Positions 33,323-43,209 are shown, numbered from the stretch's first letter. The stretch is DNA of 64,000 nucleotides from CAYGZM01 sp964354365 (GCA_964354365.1 CAYGZM010000003.1:11299-75298); one strand, 5' to 3'. The notes: generated by a model not told the origin, from the letters alone. A program made the numbers and translations.

Positions 33323-34714
33323 TTACCACTTCCCGGTTTTTCTCATTTCCGCCTTGGGCAGCTTCTCAAGGTCCTTAATGTACTTCTTGAGCTCCTTTTC
33401 GGGCAATTCATAATCGGTGAGTTTCCCGGACAGGTATGCATCGTAACCGCTAAGGTCCATCAGCCCATGTCCACTGTAGTTGAACAGGATCACCTTCTTC
33501 TTGCCTTCTTCTTTCGCCTTTTTGGCCTCGTCGATAACCGCAGCAAGAGCCTGGCTTGTTTCCGGGGCGGGGATGAAGCCCTCGGTTCTGGCCCATATAA
33601 GAGCGGCCTCGTAGGACGCCAACTGATTATACGCCCTCGGCTCAAGCAGCCCTTCGACTATCCCCTGGCAGACGAGCGGCGCCATACCGTGGTATCGCAG
33701 CCCCCCTGCGTGAATCGGGGGCGGTATGAAGGCGTGACCCAGCGTGTGCATAGCCAGCAGCGGCGTCGTGCAGGCCGTGTCGCCGAAATCGTACGCAAAT
33801 GGCCCGCGGGTCATCGTCGGGCAGGCGGTCGGCTCAACCGGGATGATCTTGATATTCGCCCCGTTGATTTTGTCCGCGACAAACGGGAACGACAAGCCCG
33901 CAAAGTTGCTGCCGCCGCCGGCGCAGCCGATTACAATGTCCGGCATCTTCTCGCCGGCCATCTTGAGCTGCTTCTTCGCCTCCAGCCCTATTATCGTCTG
34001 ATGGAGCAGAACATGATTGAGCACGCTCCCCAGAGAGTAGCGCGTCTGGCCGGTTGGGTCGGTCACTGCCGCCTCGATTGCCTCGCTGATTGCGATTCCC
34101 AGGCTGCCAGGAGTATCCGGCATTTCCTTGAGCACTTTTCTGCCGGCGTTCGTCTCGCTGCTCGGACTCGCAATGCACTTCGCGTCCCAGACCTCCATCA
34201 TTGTTTTTCTGAACGGCTTTTGCTCAAAACTGATCCTCACCATAAACACCTTGCATTCGAGCCCTATCAATTTGCAGGCGAAGGCAAGGGCGCTGCCCCA
34301 CTGACCGGCCCCGGTCTCTGTGGTTAGTCTCTTAATGCCGAACTGCTTATTGTACCAGGCCTGGGGAACGGCTGTATTCGGCTTGTGGCTTCCGGGCGGG
34401 CTGGTGCTCTCGTCTTTGTAGTATATCCGTGCCGGCGTACCGAGGTGTTTCTCCAGATATACCGCCCTTCGCAGCGGCGCAGGCCGCCAGCGATAAAGTA
34501 TGTTCAGCACTTCCTCCGGGATGTCTATCCACCTCTTGGAGCTTACCTCCTGCTCAATTAGGTTCATCGGGAACACCGGCGCGAGCATTTCCGGCGAAAC
34601 CGGTTTGCCATCGGGCCCGAGCGGCGGAAGCAGCGGCGTAGGCAGGTCCGCCGCCAGGTTGTACCATTGCCGGGGGATGTCTTTCTCGTTCAGGAAGACC
34701 TTTACTTGTTCCAT
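33323..34714 (-). CDS. trpB2: TrpB2-type tryptophan synthase beta-like enzyme
   Basis: This 463-residue PLP enzyme is of the long TrpB2 class. The pyridoxal lysine is in [13 protein letters not shown], the phosphate-binding loop is [13 protein letters not shown] and the N-terminal [13 protein letters not shown] block is typical. TrpB2 can make tryptophan from indole and serine, or serve other roles when no TrpA partner is available. Extra length over TrpB1 sits at the N-terminus ([20 protein letters not shown]) and the Lys/Glu-rich end. No trp genes are nearby, so it stands alone as an orphan. The start has no strong ribosome site beyond GGAGTG. Confidence 0.92.
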   Translation of the reverse strand: MEQVKVFLNEKDIPRQWYNLAADLPTPLLPPLGPDGKPVSPEMLAPVFPMNLIEQEVSSKRWIDIPEEVLNILYRWRPAPLRRAVYLEKHLGTPARIYYKDESTSPPGSHKPNTAVPQAWYNKQFGIKRLTTETGAGQWGSALAFACKLIGLECKVFMVRISFEQKPFRKTMMEVWDAKCIASPSSETNAGRKVLKEMPDTPGSLGIAISEAIEAAVTDPTGQTRYSLGSVLNHVLLHQTIIGLEAKKQLKMAGEKMPDIVIGCAGGGSNFAGLSFPFVADKINGANIKIIPVEPTACPTMTRGPFAYDFGDTACTTPLLAMHTLGHAFIPPPIHAGGLRYHGMAPLVCQGIVEGLLEPRAYNQLASYEAALIWARTEGFIPAPETSQALAAVIDEAKKAKEEGKKKVILFNYSGHGLMDLSGYDAYLSGKLTDYELPEKELKKYIKDLEKLPKAEMRKTGKW

Positions 34715-35049
34715 TGTTCTGCACTCCTAACAAAACCTTGTCCGTCTTCTACAGCAAGCGGGCGACTCCGTGAACGCCAATTTGCACAATGATACAGTTC
34801 CTTGACGGCACGTCAAGCCGCTTTTTTTGGCGTTTTTGGCTTTTTCTCAAGCCCCGTTTGGAGGCCGTCCCATCAAGATCGCAGCTCCCGCTGTAAACGC
34901 AGAGCGAATCGTTCGCTGAAAATGACACGCGGCGCCTGGGAATCCATGATAACCAGCCGGAATCCGCATAACCAGGACCACACGGACAGTAAAATAGGCA
35001 ATTTACAGTAAAGAGAGGCTGGCGACGGATAGCGCTCGGTCAAGGCCCG
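34715..35049. other. Intergenic with an orphan terminator-like hairpin
   Basis: CTTGACG-GCA-CGTCAAG (34801-34817), followed by CCGC and TTTTTTT (34822-34828), makes a good plus-strand terminator, but no plus-strand gene precedes it. No other feature was seen. Confidence 0.35.
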
Positions 35050-37635
35050 CTATTGCTCCTGCTCGGCGCTTTGGCCCCACTGCTCGGCGAATTCGGCGAA
35101 ATCAAGCTCATTTATGATGTTGTCCGCTGGCTCCGAGATATCACACGCGGGATACCACTCGGGATCGCCAAGACTGCTGAGCCAGGCATCGCAAAGCGCC
35201 GCGAGGTCCGTTACATCAACGCTGCAATTCGCCACGAAGTCGCCGACTATCGGCTCGGCGGTAACTTCGGACGTGAGCCTGATGTTGGGCACGGCGCTTG
35301 CAAAGTAGAAATAATAGTCGAAGGTCGAATCCCTCCATGATGTCGGGCTGCCGTGCATACTGTCGGAGAATTGCATCAGCACGCGGTCGGCGCCCGTCTC
35401 AGAGGCTGCGCAGGTTCCATCATAGGCCCAGGACCTGTTGTCGTGGCTGAAGTCTATCATCAGATTGCTCGTGCCGTTGTACTCGAAGGGCGTCTGGAAA
35501 TCGAACTGGCACCATCCCGTGGTCGGTCGCGGCTCATGATTGAAATACACGGTGGTCCAGCCGCTCGTCTCGAAGTATGGAGCTGAGTAATATGCGTTTC
35601 GGCTGGTATGCTTCATCCGGATCGTCCAGTAGTTGAGCTGGTACCCGGGCCGTTCCCAAACATCCAGCGCCAGAGTGGTAATCGTCTTGGGGCCTCCTAT
35701 GTCACTCGATAGATATATAACCTGCGTTCTGCTGTCTTCGTAGCTTGTGCCAAAAGGCCAGGGCGTCACCAGGCCCGTTTGCGGCGCAAAGGTCGTGATG
35801 GTGACATTATTGACGTCGATGGCGACGACTGCCGGCTCCCCGTCGCCTCCTTCAGGCGGCGTCCCGCCGTCGTTGGCCGCGAAATAGAGCTCGTCCGGCC
35901 CGGTGTAGTACGTGCACGGCCAATAGTTGACCGTATTGCCGTAGTTTGCGAGGGTATAAGGTGCGGTGGTAATCTTCCCGCCGACAGGGTCGCTCAGCGT
36001 CCCGTGCATCGGCAACACCGCTATCTTATAGGAAATCCTGCCCGGCGGATTCGGATGGCCGTCGTCGGCGGCGGAAAGCACAATGTTCTGGGCAGTGCCG
36101 GAAATTGCCGAGGCGGCGCCGCTGTATGCCGTCGGGGGGGTGTGGCTTGTGGAAACGAAATCGACGCGCCATACGTTGCCTGTAGAGCCATAGTCCGAAG
36201 ATCTGCCCGTCGTCGCGGCCTTGTTTGCGAAAAGGTGCGGAGGCTTGCCGGCCGTCAACGTGACGAACCTGTTGGAAGGCAGCTTTGTGAACACGTAGAT
36301 GCCCTGGGCGTTGGTGCTTGTATAGAGGGTGCCGTAGCCGCTCGGCGTCGCGGCTATCTGCACGTCCGGGATCGCATTGCCCGCCATATCGGTGGCCCGT
36401 CCGCTGATGATCTCGCCCGATCCGGAGATGAAGATGTTATATACGCAGCTATGAATGGTGTTGTAGTAATAAGATGCATCGACCACCGGCAGCGCGTACC
36501 AGGCGTTGTCATGGCCGCTCCAGCCCATATTCAGATGATGGTAGAGCGTGGACGAATTGTACCCGTATCCGTCACATACGACCGCGTGTCCGCTGGTCCC
36601 CTTGATGCCCAGCAAAACGGGCAGGCCCGCATCCAGGTTGGTATTGACCATATTATTCAGCACCGTGCCCATTGCCGGGCTCGTTGCGATAACCGTGTTG
36701 CCGTACCCGAAGGAGTTTCTCAGGCTCAGATAGCCGTCATCGAGCGACGCCGTTGAGCTTCCTGAGCCGTACACCGTGTCAATCGATTCGGCGACCTGGT
36801 AGCAGAGCCACCCTATGGCCTGCCTCTCGACCGGCGTTATGCCGCCGTCGGGCGCAAACGGCATATTGCTCCAGGCGTATGTCCCCGGGTACTGGTGATA
36901 CCGCATCAATTGCGCCATCGCCGCGGCCACGCATCCGATTGGATAGTTGTCCGAATTGCCGGCCTCGTAAGGCGGAGTGTAGTAGTTGTAACAGCTTGTC
37001 CCGCCGACGTAGCCGCCTACGGTTGCCTGGCCCCACGTGCTCTGCACCAGCGGGCCCACCCGCATATCCGCAACGCCCGGCAGGCCCATTATGGTCACGC
37101 CCGTACTTGCGGCGGCAAGCCGGTCCCGTTTTGCCTGAGCGTTGCCGATGGCCTCCTCAAGGGCCGTCTCGTCCTGGCCGGTGGTGCTTTGAAGCAGCAC
37201 GCCGGCCTTTGCGGCCTCAAGTCCTCGCACAGCCGCGATGCGGGCAGGCACATCCCGCCCAACCAGGGCCCCCAAGGGCCTGTCATCCGAAGGATCGTAA
37301 GCTCCCGTTTCAACAAAGCACAATATCGGCTCGACCGCATCGTCGGCAGGGACAATCGCGTATCCGCCCGGCTGTAAATAGACAACGTAATAGACCGCCT
37401 CTGCATCATCATTTGTGAAGGTCTCGACCCGCTCGATTTGCCTGCCGAGACTCGCGCCGAGAGGCTGATAATTGTTTTTTAGCCAGCCCTTGACCACATT
37501 CTGCGCCTGTTCGGCGTCCACCGGCCCTGCAAATAGCCCGGCAGGACACAATACGAGCATCAATAATGCAAAAATGCCCGTAATCTGGATTCTAATGCCG
37601 ACTCGGCGCACTTGGAATTGGGTATTGGGTCTCAT
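35050..37635 (-). CDS. Secreted C10-family cysteine protease with dockerin-like end
   Basis: This 861-residue secreted protein has a signal peptide in residues 1-35 (ITGIFALLMLVLCPAGLFAG) and a streptopain-type inhibitory propeptide (about 37-190; QAQNVVKGWL, GGYAIVPADD). The C10 protease domain has its nucleophile in YPIGCVAAAMAQLMRYH and its His in GTSGHAVVCDGYGY, followed by HHLNMGWSGHDNAWY. A carboxypeptidase-like fold (about 420-480) and two beta domains come next. The end shows dockerin-like loops (NCSVDVTDLAALCDAW and DIINELDFAEFAEQW-like). ATG 37635 is supported by AGGAGG 7 bases upstream; an in-frame start at 37692 is not. It may process surface or environmental protein. Confidence 0.88.
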   Translation of the reverse strand: MRPNTQFQVRRVGIRIQITGIFALLMLVLCPAGLFAGPVDAEQAQNVVKGWLKNNYQPLGASLGRQIERVETFTNDDAEAVYYVVYLQPGGYAIVPADDAVEPILCFVETGAYDPSDDRPLGALVGRDVPARIAAVRGLEAAKAGVLLQSTTGQDETALEEAIGNAQAKRDRLAAASTGVTIMGLPGVADMRVGPLVQSTWGQATVGGYVGGTSCYNYYTPPYEAGNSDNYPIGCVAAAMAQLMRYHQYPGTYAWSNMPFAPDGGITPVERQAIGWLCYQVAESIDTVYGSGSSTASLDDGYLSLRNSFGYGNTVIATSPAMGTVLNNMVNTNLDAGLPVLLGIKGTSGHAVVCDGYGYNSSTLYHHLNMGWSGHDNAWYALPVVDASYYYNTIHSCVYNIFISGSGEIISGRATDMAGNAIPDVQIAATPSGYGTLYTSTNAQGIYVFTKLPSNRFVTLTAGKPPHLFANKAATTGRSSDYGSTGNVWRVDFVSTSHTPPTAYSGAASAISGTAQNIVLSAADDGHPNPPGRISYKIAVLPMHGTLSDPVGGKITTAPYTLANYGNTVNYWPCTYYTGPDELYFAANDGGTPPEGGDGEPAVVAIDVNNVTITTFAPQTGLVTPWPFGTSYEDSRTQVIYLSSDIGGPKTITTLALDVWERPGYQLNYWTIRMKHTSRNAYYSAPYFETSGWTTVYFNHEPRPTTGWCQFDFQTPFEYNGTSNLMIDFSHDNRSWAYDGTCAASETGADRVLMQFSDSMHGSPTSWRDSTFDYYFYFASAVPNIRLTSEVTAEPIVGDFVANCSVDVTDLAALCDAWLSSLGDPEWYPACDISEPADNIINELDFAEFAEQWGQSAEQEQ

Positions 37636-38316
37636 TTGATGCCCTCCTGGCTTATTTGCCCCCGTCATCTTTCTCTCCAACTTGACTAACACATAATTCA
37701 GTTAGTACGTCAAAAGCCATTATATCCTCCCCCGCAGCACATTGCAAAGCATTTCACAGACAGTAAAACGCCCGCCTTGTCCGTCTGGGCGTACCGAGGC
37801 ACAATCTCTATCGTGTGACTGTCAATAGTTATTCGTTCAGGAAAATCCATCATACCACTTCCTTCGGCCAGAATATCACATACCCCGCCCTTTGCAACCG
37901 GCAGCCGGGGGGAAAGACGCGACGGCCCGCCAATTCGGGAAGTCCAAACTCCCCGGGGTATTTCCCAGGGCGGAAGCGGGGATTCGGAAAAAGGTGGGGG
38001 AAAATTGGCTTTGATTGGGTTTGTTTTTTCGAGTGGGACAGGGGTGGTTTGTTTTCATAAACCTTTGCGGCAAAAGCTGTTGCATTGGTTTTGTCTTTGG
38101 GAGAATTGGCTTTGTTTTGCAAAAAAACAGGCCGATTTGTAGAGGGGTCTCGACAAGTGTAGAGCGCGGGTGTTGGCCACTAAGACACAAAGGCACAAAG
38201 AAACGGACTGATAGAGGGAGTGGGAGTGCAAAAATCAAAGTGTAAAGTGCAAGACTGTGGAATCCCAACCTGTACGTGTTTAGCCGGACAACTGCTTTTG
38301 CGGTCTTCCTGGTAGG

Positions 38317-38359
38317 GCACGGGCTTGAAGCCCGTGCGACCACGGCCAGGATGGCCGTG
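38317..38359. repeat. Double-hairpin REP-like element
   Basis: Two adjacent perfect hairpins: GCACGGGCTT..AAGCCCGTGC (38317-38337) and CACGGCCA-GGA-TGGCCGTG (38341-38359). They lie within composite repeat B and are absent from copy A. Confidence 0.7.
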
Positions 38360-38468
38360 CCACGAGGGTATTTCGCATGGCTAAACACGTACCCCGACCT
38401 CGTCGGGATGGGCGTTTTAGTTGTAGGTTCGTTCTCCATATCAAGAGTCCTCTATTTGTTAGATGTAT

Positions 38469-38497
38469 ATTATACATCGCGTGGAGTTGGGTGTCAA
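38469..38497 (-). promoter_or_regulatory. Perfect consensus promoter inside composite repeat B
   Basis: Minus strand TTGACA (38497-38492), 17 bases, TATAAT (38474-38469). The flanks (aaaattaac before, atacatctaac..atagagg after) match copy A; the spacer itself is diverged apart from cccaac. Confidence 0.7.
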
Positions 38498-38507
38498 GTT
38501 AATTTTT

Positions 38508-38760
38508 AATCGCGGATTTCGCGGATTCAAACGGATTTTGGCCACGAGAGGACGTATTCCTTTCCACTGTTACCCAAAATCAGCCATTTTTGAACCAGGC
38601 CAAAAATTCACTGTGCCTACCTCAAGCCTCAAGAGGTCTGTTCGTCGCTGCAAAACCGTATTCTTGCACTGAGAATAAGGTTTTGCTGCCAGTTGAACCT
38701 TAACACTTGCACCGAAAGTCTGCCCACCCATAACTGACCGATTACTTTTTTTGCATTTTT
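38508..38760. other. Intergenic, no gene recognised
   Basis: It begins with 'aatcgcggatttcgcggatt' plus caaacgg, one of the dispersed word families, and otherwise shows no gene. It continues into the leader of the PEP-CTERM gene at 38920. Confidence 0.4.
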
Positions 38761-38764
38761 TTGC

Positions 38765-38794
38765 TTGACGTTTTGTGCGCCATAGTAATAGCAT
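38765..38794 (+). promoter_or_regulatory. Candidate promoter of PEP-CTERM gene
   Basis: TTGACG (38765-38770), 18 bases, TAGCAT (38789-38794). A nested hairpin GGAAGG..CCTTCC enclosing CCTCCT-CGG-AGGAGG lies at 38817-38851 in the leader. Confidence 0.4.
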
Positions 38795-38919
38795 AAGGTA
38801 TCGAGTATTGGGTGGTGGAAGGAATTTTACCCTCCTCGGAGGAGGCCTTCCCCATGACATACGGCCGGAGTTATATTGTGTCTGAACGTTGATGATGTTT
38901 CAAAAAGAAAAGGAGAACT

Positions 38920-39615
38920 ATGATGAAAGTGTTTCAATCAACATTGGCAGTCGTGACAGCATTGTTTTTTGTGGTGGGCGGCGCATCTCCCGCGTACGCC
39001 GTATTCATCGGCAACGTTCAAGGCGGAGCGGATTTTCCGCAGGGGGCAATCTCGTTCGCCGACGCGGTTGTCGGGTACTCCCCTGGTTTGGCCGGGGCAA
39101 GCCCAACCACACCCTATCAGGGCGCCTTTAATGCTCTTGGCCTTCCCGACTATGCGTGGGCCAATACCGCCTCATCGCAGGCGGAATGCACATTTGTATC
39201 GCTTGGAGTCGGAGGAGTTCTCACTCTTGAGTTTATAGACAACAAGCTCACCGGAGGCGGCGACAGCGGCAAAGACCTGTGGATATTTGAGGTTGGTCCC
39301 GACATCGAGGATACTACCGTCGAGATCAGCAAGGACGGCAGCACGTGGCACTCGGTCGGAATGGTGTACGGGACCACGGCAGGAGTGGACATCGACTTCT
39401 ATGGATTTGGAGTCGGCGATATTTTCTCCCATGTCCGTCTTACCGATGTCGCCGGCGAGGGAGCCACAGGTGGTGCGACGGTCGGGGCCGATATCGACGC
39501 AGTTGGCGCCATCTCAACTATTTCTACGCCCGTCATTCCCGCTCCGGGCGCTATTGTGCTCGGCGGAATTGGGGCAGCGCTTGTCGGCTGGCTCCGCAGA
39601 CGAAGAGCTCTTTAA
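38920..39615 (+). CDS. PEP-CTERM-like secreted protein (APGAIVLG tail variant)
   Basis: This 231-residue protein has a signal peptide at residues 1-27 (ending ASPAYA). The body contains LGVGGVLTLEFIDN, DLWIFEVGPDIEDTTVEIS and AGVDIDFYGFG, a beta-sandwich pattern common in planctomycete PEP-CTERM proteins of unknown function. The tail is IPAPGAIVLGGIGAALVGWL followed by RRRRAL, where PAPG replaces PEP. Sorting enzymes that accept this variant have not been defined from this sequence. AAAGGAG precedes two adjacent ATGs (38920 and 38923). Confidence 0.8.
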   Translation: MMKVFQSTLAVVTALFFVVGGASPAYAVFIGNVQGGADFPQGAISFADAVVGYSPGLAGASPTTPYQGAFNALGLPDYAWANTASSQAECTFVSLGVGGVLTLEFIDNKLTGGGDSGKDLWIFEVGPDIEDTTVEISKDGSTWHSVGMVYGTTAGVDIDFYGFGVGDIFSHVRLTDVAGEGATGGATVGADIDAVGAISTISTPVIPAPGAIVLGGIGAALVGWLRRRRAL

Positions 39616-40033
39616 GAATACTCGCAATTTGGCATTTTGAGGCCTGTGGGCGCCGGCAAGACCGGCTCTCACAGGCGGAATGAGGTGCCCGAAGGACTCT
39701 GCGTGTTACAAGTCCGGGTTCGAGAAGCTCAGCAGGATAGCCAGCTATTAGGGATTAGGAAACAGGAAATTGAAGTTGTCCGGCAGTTGATGCCCAAGGC
39801 AGTTTCGGATTTATTATTTACTATTGACTATTCACAATTGATCAGTTCTCATCGCTCTTCTTGCCACTTGGGGATGTGCCCTTTGCGGGCCAAACAGTAC
39901 GCGGTTGAATCTGTGAAATCCGTGGTCAAGTTCTCTTCGTGTCCTGGTGTCTTTGTGGCCCACATAATCCTTGCAAAGCGCCCTTGCGGCCGGTAGGATA
40001 TGGCCCATAAAGCCGATTTGCACGGAGCAGAAT
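39616..40033. other. Intergenic stretch with dispersed repeats
   Basis: No convincing gene. At 39909-39961 'gaatctgtgaaatccgtgg' and 'cttcgtgtcctggtgtcttt' gtggcc repeat the word pair seen at 7324-7386. Confidence 0.5.
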
Positions 40034-41011
40034 ATGAAAGACCAATGCCCGCAGGTTAGCGTTGTCACGCCGCTATTAGATGAGCAGGACAATATCCGCC
40101 CGCTGTATGACCAGATCACGCAAACCCTCAAAGACAAGTACGACTACGAAATACTCTTCGTCGATGACGGCAGCACCGATGGCAGCTTCAATCTCCTGGC
40201 CGAGATACAGAAGGCCGACGCAAGGGTCCGCGTCATCCGCTTTCGCAAGAATTTCGGCCAGACCGCCGCCCTGGCCGCCGGCTTCACCCACGCCCGCGGC
40301 GAAATCATCATCGCCATCGACGCCGATCTGCAGAACGACCCCGCCGACATACCGAAAATGATTGAAAAGCTCCACGAAGGGTACGACGTCGTGAGCGGCT
40401 GGAGAAAGAAAAGGCACGACCGCGTCGCCACAAGACTGATCCCCTCAAAGATGGCCAACTGGCTTATCTCCCGAATCACCGGCGTCAAGCTGCACGACTA
40501 CGGCTGCACGCTCAAGGCATACCGCAAGGAGGTCCTCGCCGAGACAAAGCTATACGGCGAGATGCACCGCTTCATCCCCGCGCTGGCGAGCTGGAGCGGG
40601 GCCAGAATCGCCGAAATGGTCGTCAACCACCGGCCGAGGACCGCCGGCGCCCCCAAGTACGGCCTCGCGCGGACGTGGAAAGTGCTATTGGACCTTATCA
40701 CGGTCAAGTTCCTCGGCTCCTACTCGACCAAGCCCATCTACATCTTCGGCGGACTGGGACTATTGAGCACGCTGGGCGCCGTCGCCTTCGGCCTGATCGT
40801 CATCTACCAGAAATTCGCAGACAATTTTTCGATGAACAGAAACCCGCTGCTGATTCTGACGGCGGTGCTCATGATCGCCACCATTCAGTTCATCCTGATG
40901 GGTCTGCTCGCCGAGCTTCTGGTCCGGACGTATCACGAGTCTCAGAACCGCCCCACTTACGTGATTAGGGAAATCCTCGAATCGAGCGGGGAGAAGGCAG
41001 ACCGAGAATGA
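40034..41011 (+). CDS. Dolichol-phosphate-mannose-type glycosyltransferase 2
   Basis: This 325-residue membrane-associated GT2 enzyme probably moves a sugar from a nucleotide donor to a polyprenyl phosphate. Residues 1-230 form the GT-A domain: VSVVTPLLDEQDNIRPLYDQ, EILFVDDGSTDGS and the metal-binding DADLQNDP. Two hydrophobic segments near the C-terminus (IYIFGGLGLLSTLGAVAFGL and ILTAVLMIATIQFILMG) anchor it. ATG 40034 has GGAG at a spacing of 8, unlike an earlier in-frame codon. It overlaps the next gene by 4 bases (ATGA), so the lipid-linked sugar may feed that enzyme. Confidence 0.9.
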   Translation: MKDQCPQVSVVTPLLDEQDNIRPLYDQITQTLKDKYDYEILFVDDGSTDGSFNLLAEIQKADARVRVIRFRKNFGQTAALAAGFTHARGEIIIAIDADLQNDPADIPKMIEKLHEGYDVVSGWRKKRHDRVATRLIPSKMANWLISRITGVKLHDYGCTLKAYRKEVLAETKLYGEMHRFIPALASWSGARIAEMVVNHRPRTAGAPKYGLARTWKVLLDLITVKFLGSYSTKPIYIFGGLGLLSTLGAVAFGLIVIYQKFADNFSMNRNPLLILTAVLMIATIQFILMGLLAELLVRTYHESQNRPTYVIREILESSGEKADRE

Positions 41012-42954
41012 ATAGACACGCCCGAAAAATCATACCGTCGAGAAGACACCACAAGCCCCCGTCCATACAGGACCATCAGAAGTCCGGAATTCCCAAGTGG
41101 ATTCTGCCGTTGGCCCTGATCATTGTGCTGGGGGGGATACCGTTCCTGCTTGGTAAATACTTCGAGATCAATTATCCTGACCCGTTCGACAGCGGGATGT
41201 ACGTTTACTCGGCCAAGTACATCCTTGAGGGCGCCAAGATCGGCGTCGATGAAATCCCCAGCGCCCAAATCGGGACTATGCTTGTGAACATCCTCGGGGT
41301 CCGGCTGGGCGGCTTCAGCGAAACAGGCCCCAAACTAATTCAGGGGTTTCTACAGGCGGCGGCACTGGTTCTTATGTTTGTTGCGATGAAGAAGCTCTTC
41401 GGCACGCTCGCCGGCGCAGTCGGCGTTATTATGGCCTCAGTTTATCTTTCCGCTCCCGCGATCGCCAAGTTCGGCAACGTCAAGGAGCAGCACATGATCG
41501 CCTTTATGGTGATCGGCGCAAGCTGCTTTGTCTTATATCAGCTTAACGGCAAATGGTGGCTCGCGGTCCTGGCGGGCGCCTTCATCAGTTGGGCCCCACT
41601 GTTCAAGCAGACAGGCACGACGGTGATTGGGGCGATGGGGCTGTTTGTAGTTGCTCAGCCGATCCTGAGGAATAGAACTCTCAAGCAGACAGGCGCTGAT
41701 ATTCTCCTTTTGTTAGCCGGCGTTACGGCGGCAATTGCCCCGTTATACCTGTGGATACTTATCTGGGATGTGAAGCTGCCTCTGCCGTATTCATTTGTCT
41801 GGACGACCGTTGCGAACATGCTGCCTGCCAAAGCTGCATCCGCCGGCGGGGCCACGCCGGACTACGTTTCCGCCGGCCGCAAAGCCGTTCCGCTTGCCAA
41901 GCAGGCTCCTATGGTGTTTCGATATTACGGCCTGCTGATACTGCCGGTGGCATTGGCGGCGTGCTCGATTGTCGCGCGCCTGGCAAGAGTAATCCAGGGG
42001 CGGCTGCGCGGATCGCAGGCTGCTGCAAAACCGTATGACCGGTTCGTACTTCTGTTTGGGCTGTGGTGGCTGCTGGACATGGCGTTTGTGTGGATCAGTC
42101 CCAGACCCTACGAGCAATACTACCTTCCTCTGAACGCCTCGGCGGCGATGCTGGGCGGATATACAGTGGGGCTTTACCAGGACAAGGTAAGATCGGCTGC
42201 GTCCAAGCCGCCGTGGCTCGCAGCGGGGGCGCTCGGACTGCTGGGAATGATGGTCCTGTCGTGGCACATATTCTTAGGGGTGACGAAGAGCCCCGCGACA
42301 GGGGCGGATTACCGGGACCGGGACGGTCGATTGATAAGGCAAAGAGGCTATTCGCAGAAGTTGGATGAGATCCGCCTGCGCAAGAAAGAGAACCTAATCG
42401 GCTACTGGGAGGTCGCGGGCGATTACATCCGGCAGCACTCGGAGCCGACGGACAAAATCTACGTTTGGGGCTGGATTCCGGGGATATACGTCAGGGCCCA
42501 GCGGTTTAGCTCTGCGCCTTGGGCGTGCACGAGTGAAATGCAGGTGCTGCCGCCGGCAGCCTTGTCCACAATGGTTGCAGGGCTGCTCAGCGCCTTTGAG
42601 AAGCAGCCGCCAAGATTTATCGTTGACACACACAACAGGCATTTTCCTTATGATGGGCGACCGCCGCTGGAGCTGTGGCCGCGCCCCCCGAAGGCGTGGG
42701 TGGCGCCCGAAGGCTTGACCAAGGAGGGATTTCTCAGGCCCGACAATCCAGCCGCCGTGGAGAAATTCGAGGCGGAGTATGCCAAGGCGCTGCGTGAAAA
42801 GCAAGAGACCTGGCCGGATGAGGCGATGCGATTTGAGGCGATGAAACCCCTGAGGCAGTACGTTATGAACAACTATCAAGTGGCCCAGGTAATTGGCGAC
42901 CATGTCGTTTTCGAGTTGAAGAAGCCCGCCGCCACGAAGACAGAGGGGCCTTAA
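41008..42954 (+). CDS. GT39-like membrane glycosyltransferase
   Basis: This 648-residue polytopic protein has about 10 predicted hydrophobic segments. The first periplasmic loop holds DPFDSGMYVYSAKYI, a region resembling the acidic loop of ArnT/PMT-type enzymes that use polyprenyl-phosphate sugars. The C-terminal ~220 residues are soluble (SEPTDKIYVWGWIPGIYVRA onward) and presumably periplasmic. It is translationally coupled to the GT2 upstream, which fits a donor-plus-transferase pair. The acceptor is unknown. Its assignment to GT39 is by overall layout and not by a decisive motif. Confidence 0.77.
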   Translation: MNRHARKIIPSRRHHKPPSIQDHQKSGIPKWILPLALIIVLGGIPFLLGKYFEINYPDPFDSGMYVYSAKYILEGAKIGVDEIPSAQIGTMLVNILGVRLGGFSETGPKLIQGFLQAAALVLMFVAMKKLFGTLAGAVGVIMASVYLSAPAIAKFGNVKEQHMIAFMVIGASCFVLYQLNGKWWLAVLAGAFISWAPLFKQTGTTVIGAMGLFVVAQPILRNRTLKQTGADILLLLAGVTAAIAPLYLWILIWDVKLPLPYSFVWTTVANMLPAKAASAGGATPDYVSAGRKAVPLAKQAPMVFRYYGLLILPVALAACSIVARLARVIQGRLRGSQAAAKPYDRFVLLFGLWWLLDMAFVWISPRPYEQYYLPLNASAAMLGGYTVGLYQDKVRSAASKPPWLAAGALGLLGMMVLSWHIFLGVTKSPATGADYRDRDGRLIRQRGYSQKLDEIRLRKKENLIGYWEVAGDYIRQHSEPTDKIYVWGWIPGIYVRAQRFSSAPWACTSEMQVLPPAALSTMVAGLLSAFEKQPPRFIVDTHNRHFPYDGRPPLELWPRPPKAWVAPEGLTKEGFLRPDNPAAVEKFEAEYAKALREKQETWPDEAMRFEAMKPLRQYVMNNYQVAQVIGDHVVFELKKPAATKTEGP

Positions 42955-42981
42955 AGGAACCACAGATCCAGGCGAATCCGC

Positions 42982-43008
42982 ACGAAGAAGAATCAGACAC
43001 GGATGAAC
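42982..43008 (+). repeat. 27-bp direct repeat, left copy
   Basis: acgaagaagaatcagacacg gatgaac occurs here and, without a mismatch, at 43183-43209. The pair brackets R2 copy B. Confidence 0.8.
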
Positions 43009-43182
43009 CTGGCGCGGCCTGTGGCCACAGCCAAATCCGAAGCACTAAATCCGAAATCCTAAACAAATCCGAATCACCAAAACTCAAAATCCAAAACGAA
43101 TATAACGGCTTATTTCGACGGTGGTTATGGCAGCCGGATTCCAGCAGCAAGCAGAAGAAACAAGAATTTGAACGATTGTAAT
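43005..43182 (-). repeat. Interspersed repeat R2, copy B
   Basis: The reverse complement aligns with 7413-7590 over the whole length. It lies between the coding sequences of the GT39-like protein and the methyltransferase-PIN pair. Confidence 0.8.
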
Positions 43183-43209
43183 ACGAAGAAGAATCAGACA
43201 CGGATGAAC
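43183..43209 (+). repeat. 27-bp direct repeat, right copy
   Basis: Identical to 42982-43008. It may be a target duplication or part of a longer tandem array from which R2 arose. Confidence 0.75.

Larger units (their letters stand above)
37985..38507 (-). repeat. Composite interspersed repeat, copy B
   Basis: Read on the minus strand it has the modules of copy A at 7608-8100 in the same order. These are the promoter (38497-38469), ATG 38439 after ATAGAGG, CCCATCCCGACGAGG, a ttgcactttacactttgatt block, ctttgtgcctttgtgtctta gtgg, and gcaaaacaaagccaat opening a frame MQNKANSPK...QTQSKPI. Unlike copy A it carries a double-hairpin insert at 38317-38359. The 187-codon frame from 38439 is low-complexity and is not annotated as a protein. 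Confidence 0.75.

Noticed and set aside
34801..34828. Real terminator of a plus-strand gene
   Set aside because: The hairpin and T-run look good but no plus-strand gene is upstream. It is recorded only as an orphan signal.
35779..36756. 325-codon frame antisense to the C10 protease
   Set aside because: It lies wholly inside the protease gene, has Arg/Val/Gly composition and no recognised fold.
37876..38439. 187-codon frame in composite repeat B
   Set aside because: The frame is made up of repeat words and hairpin repeats, with no domain.
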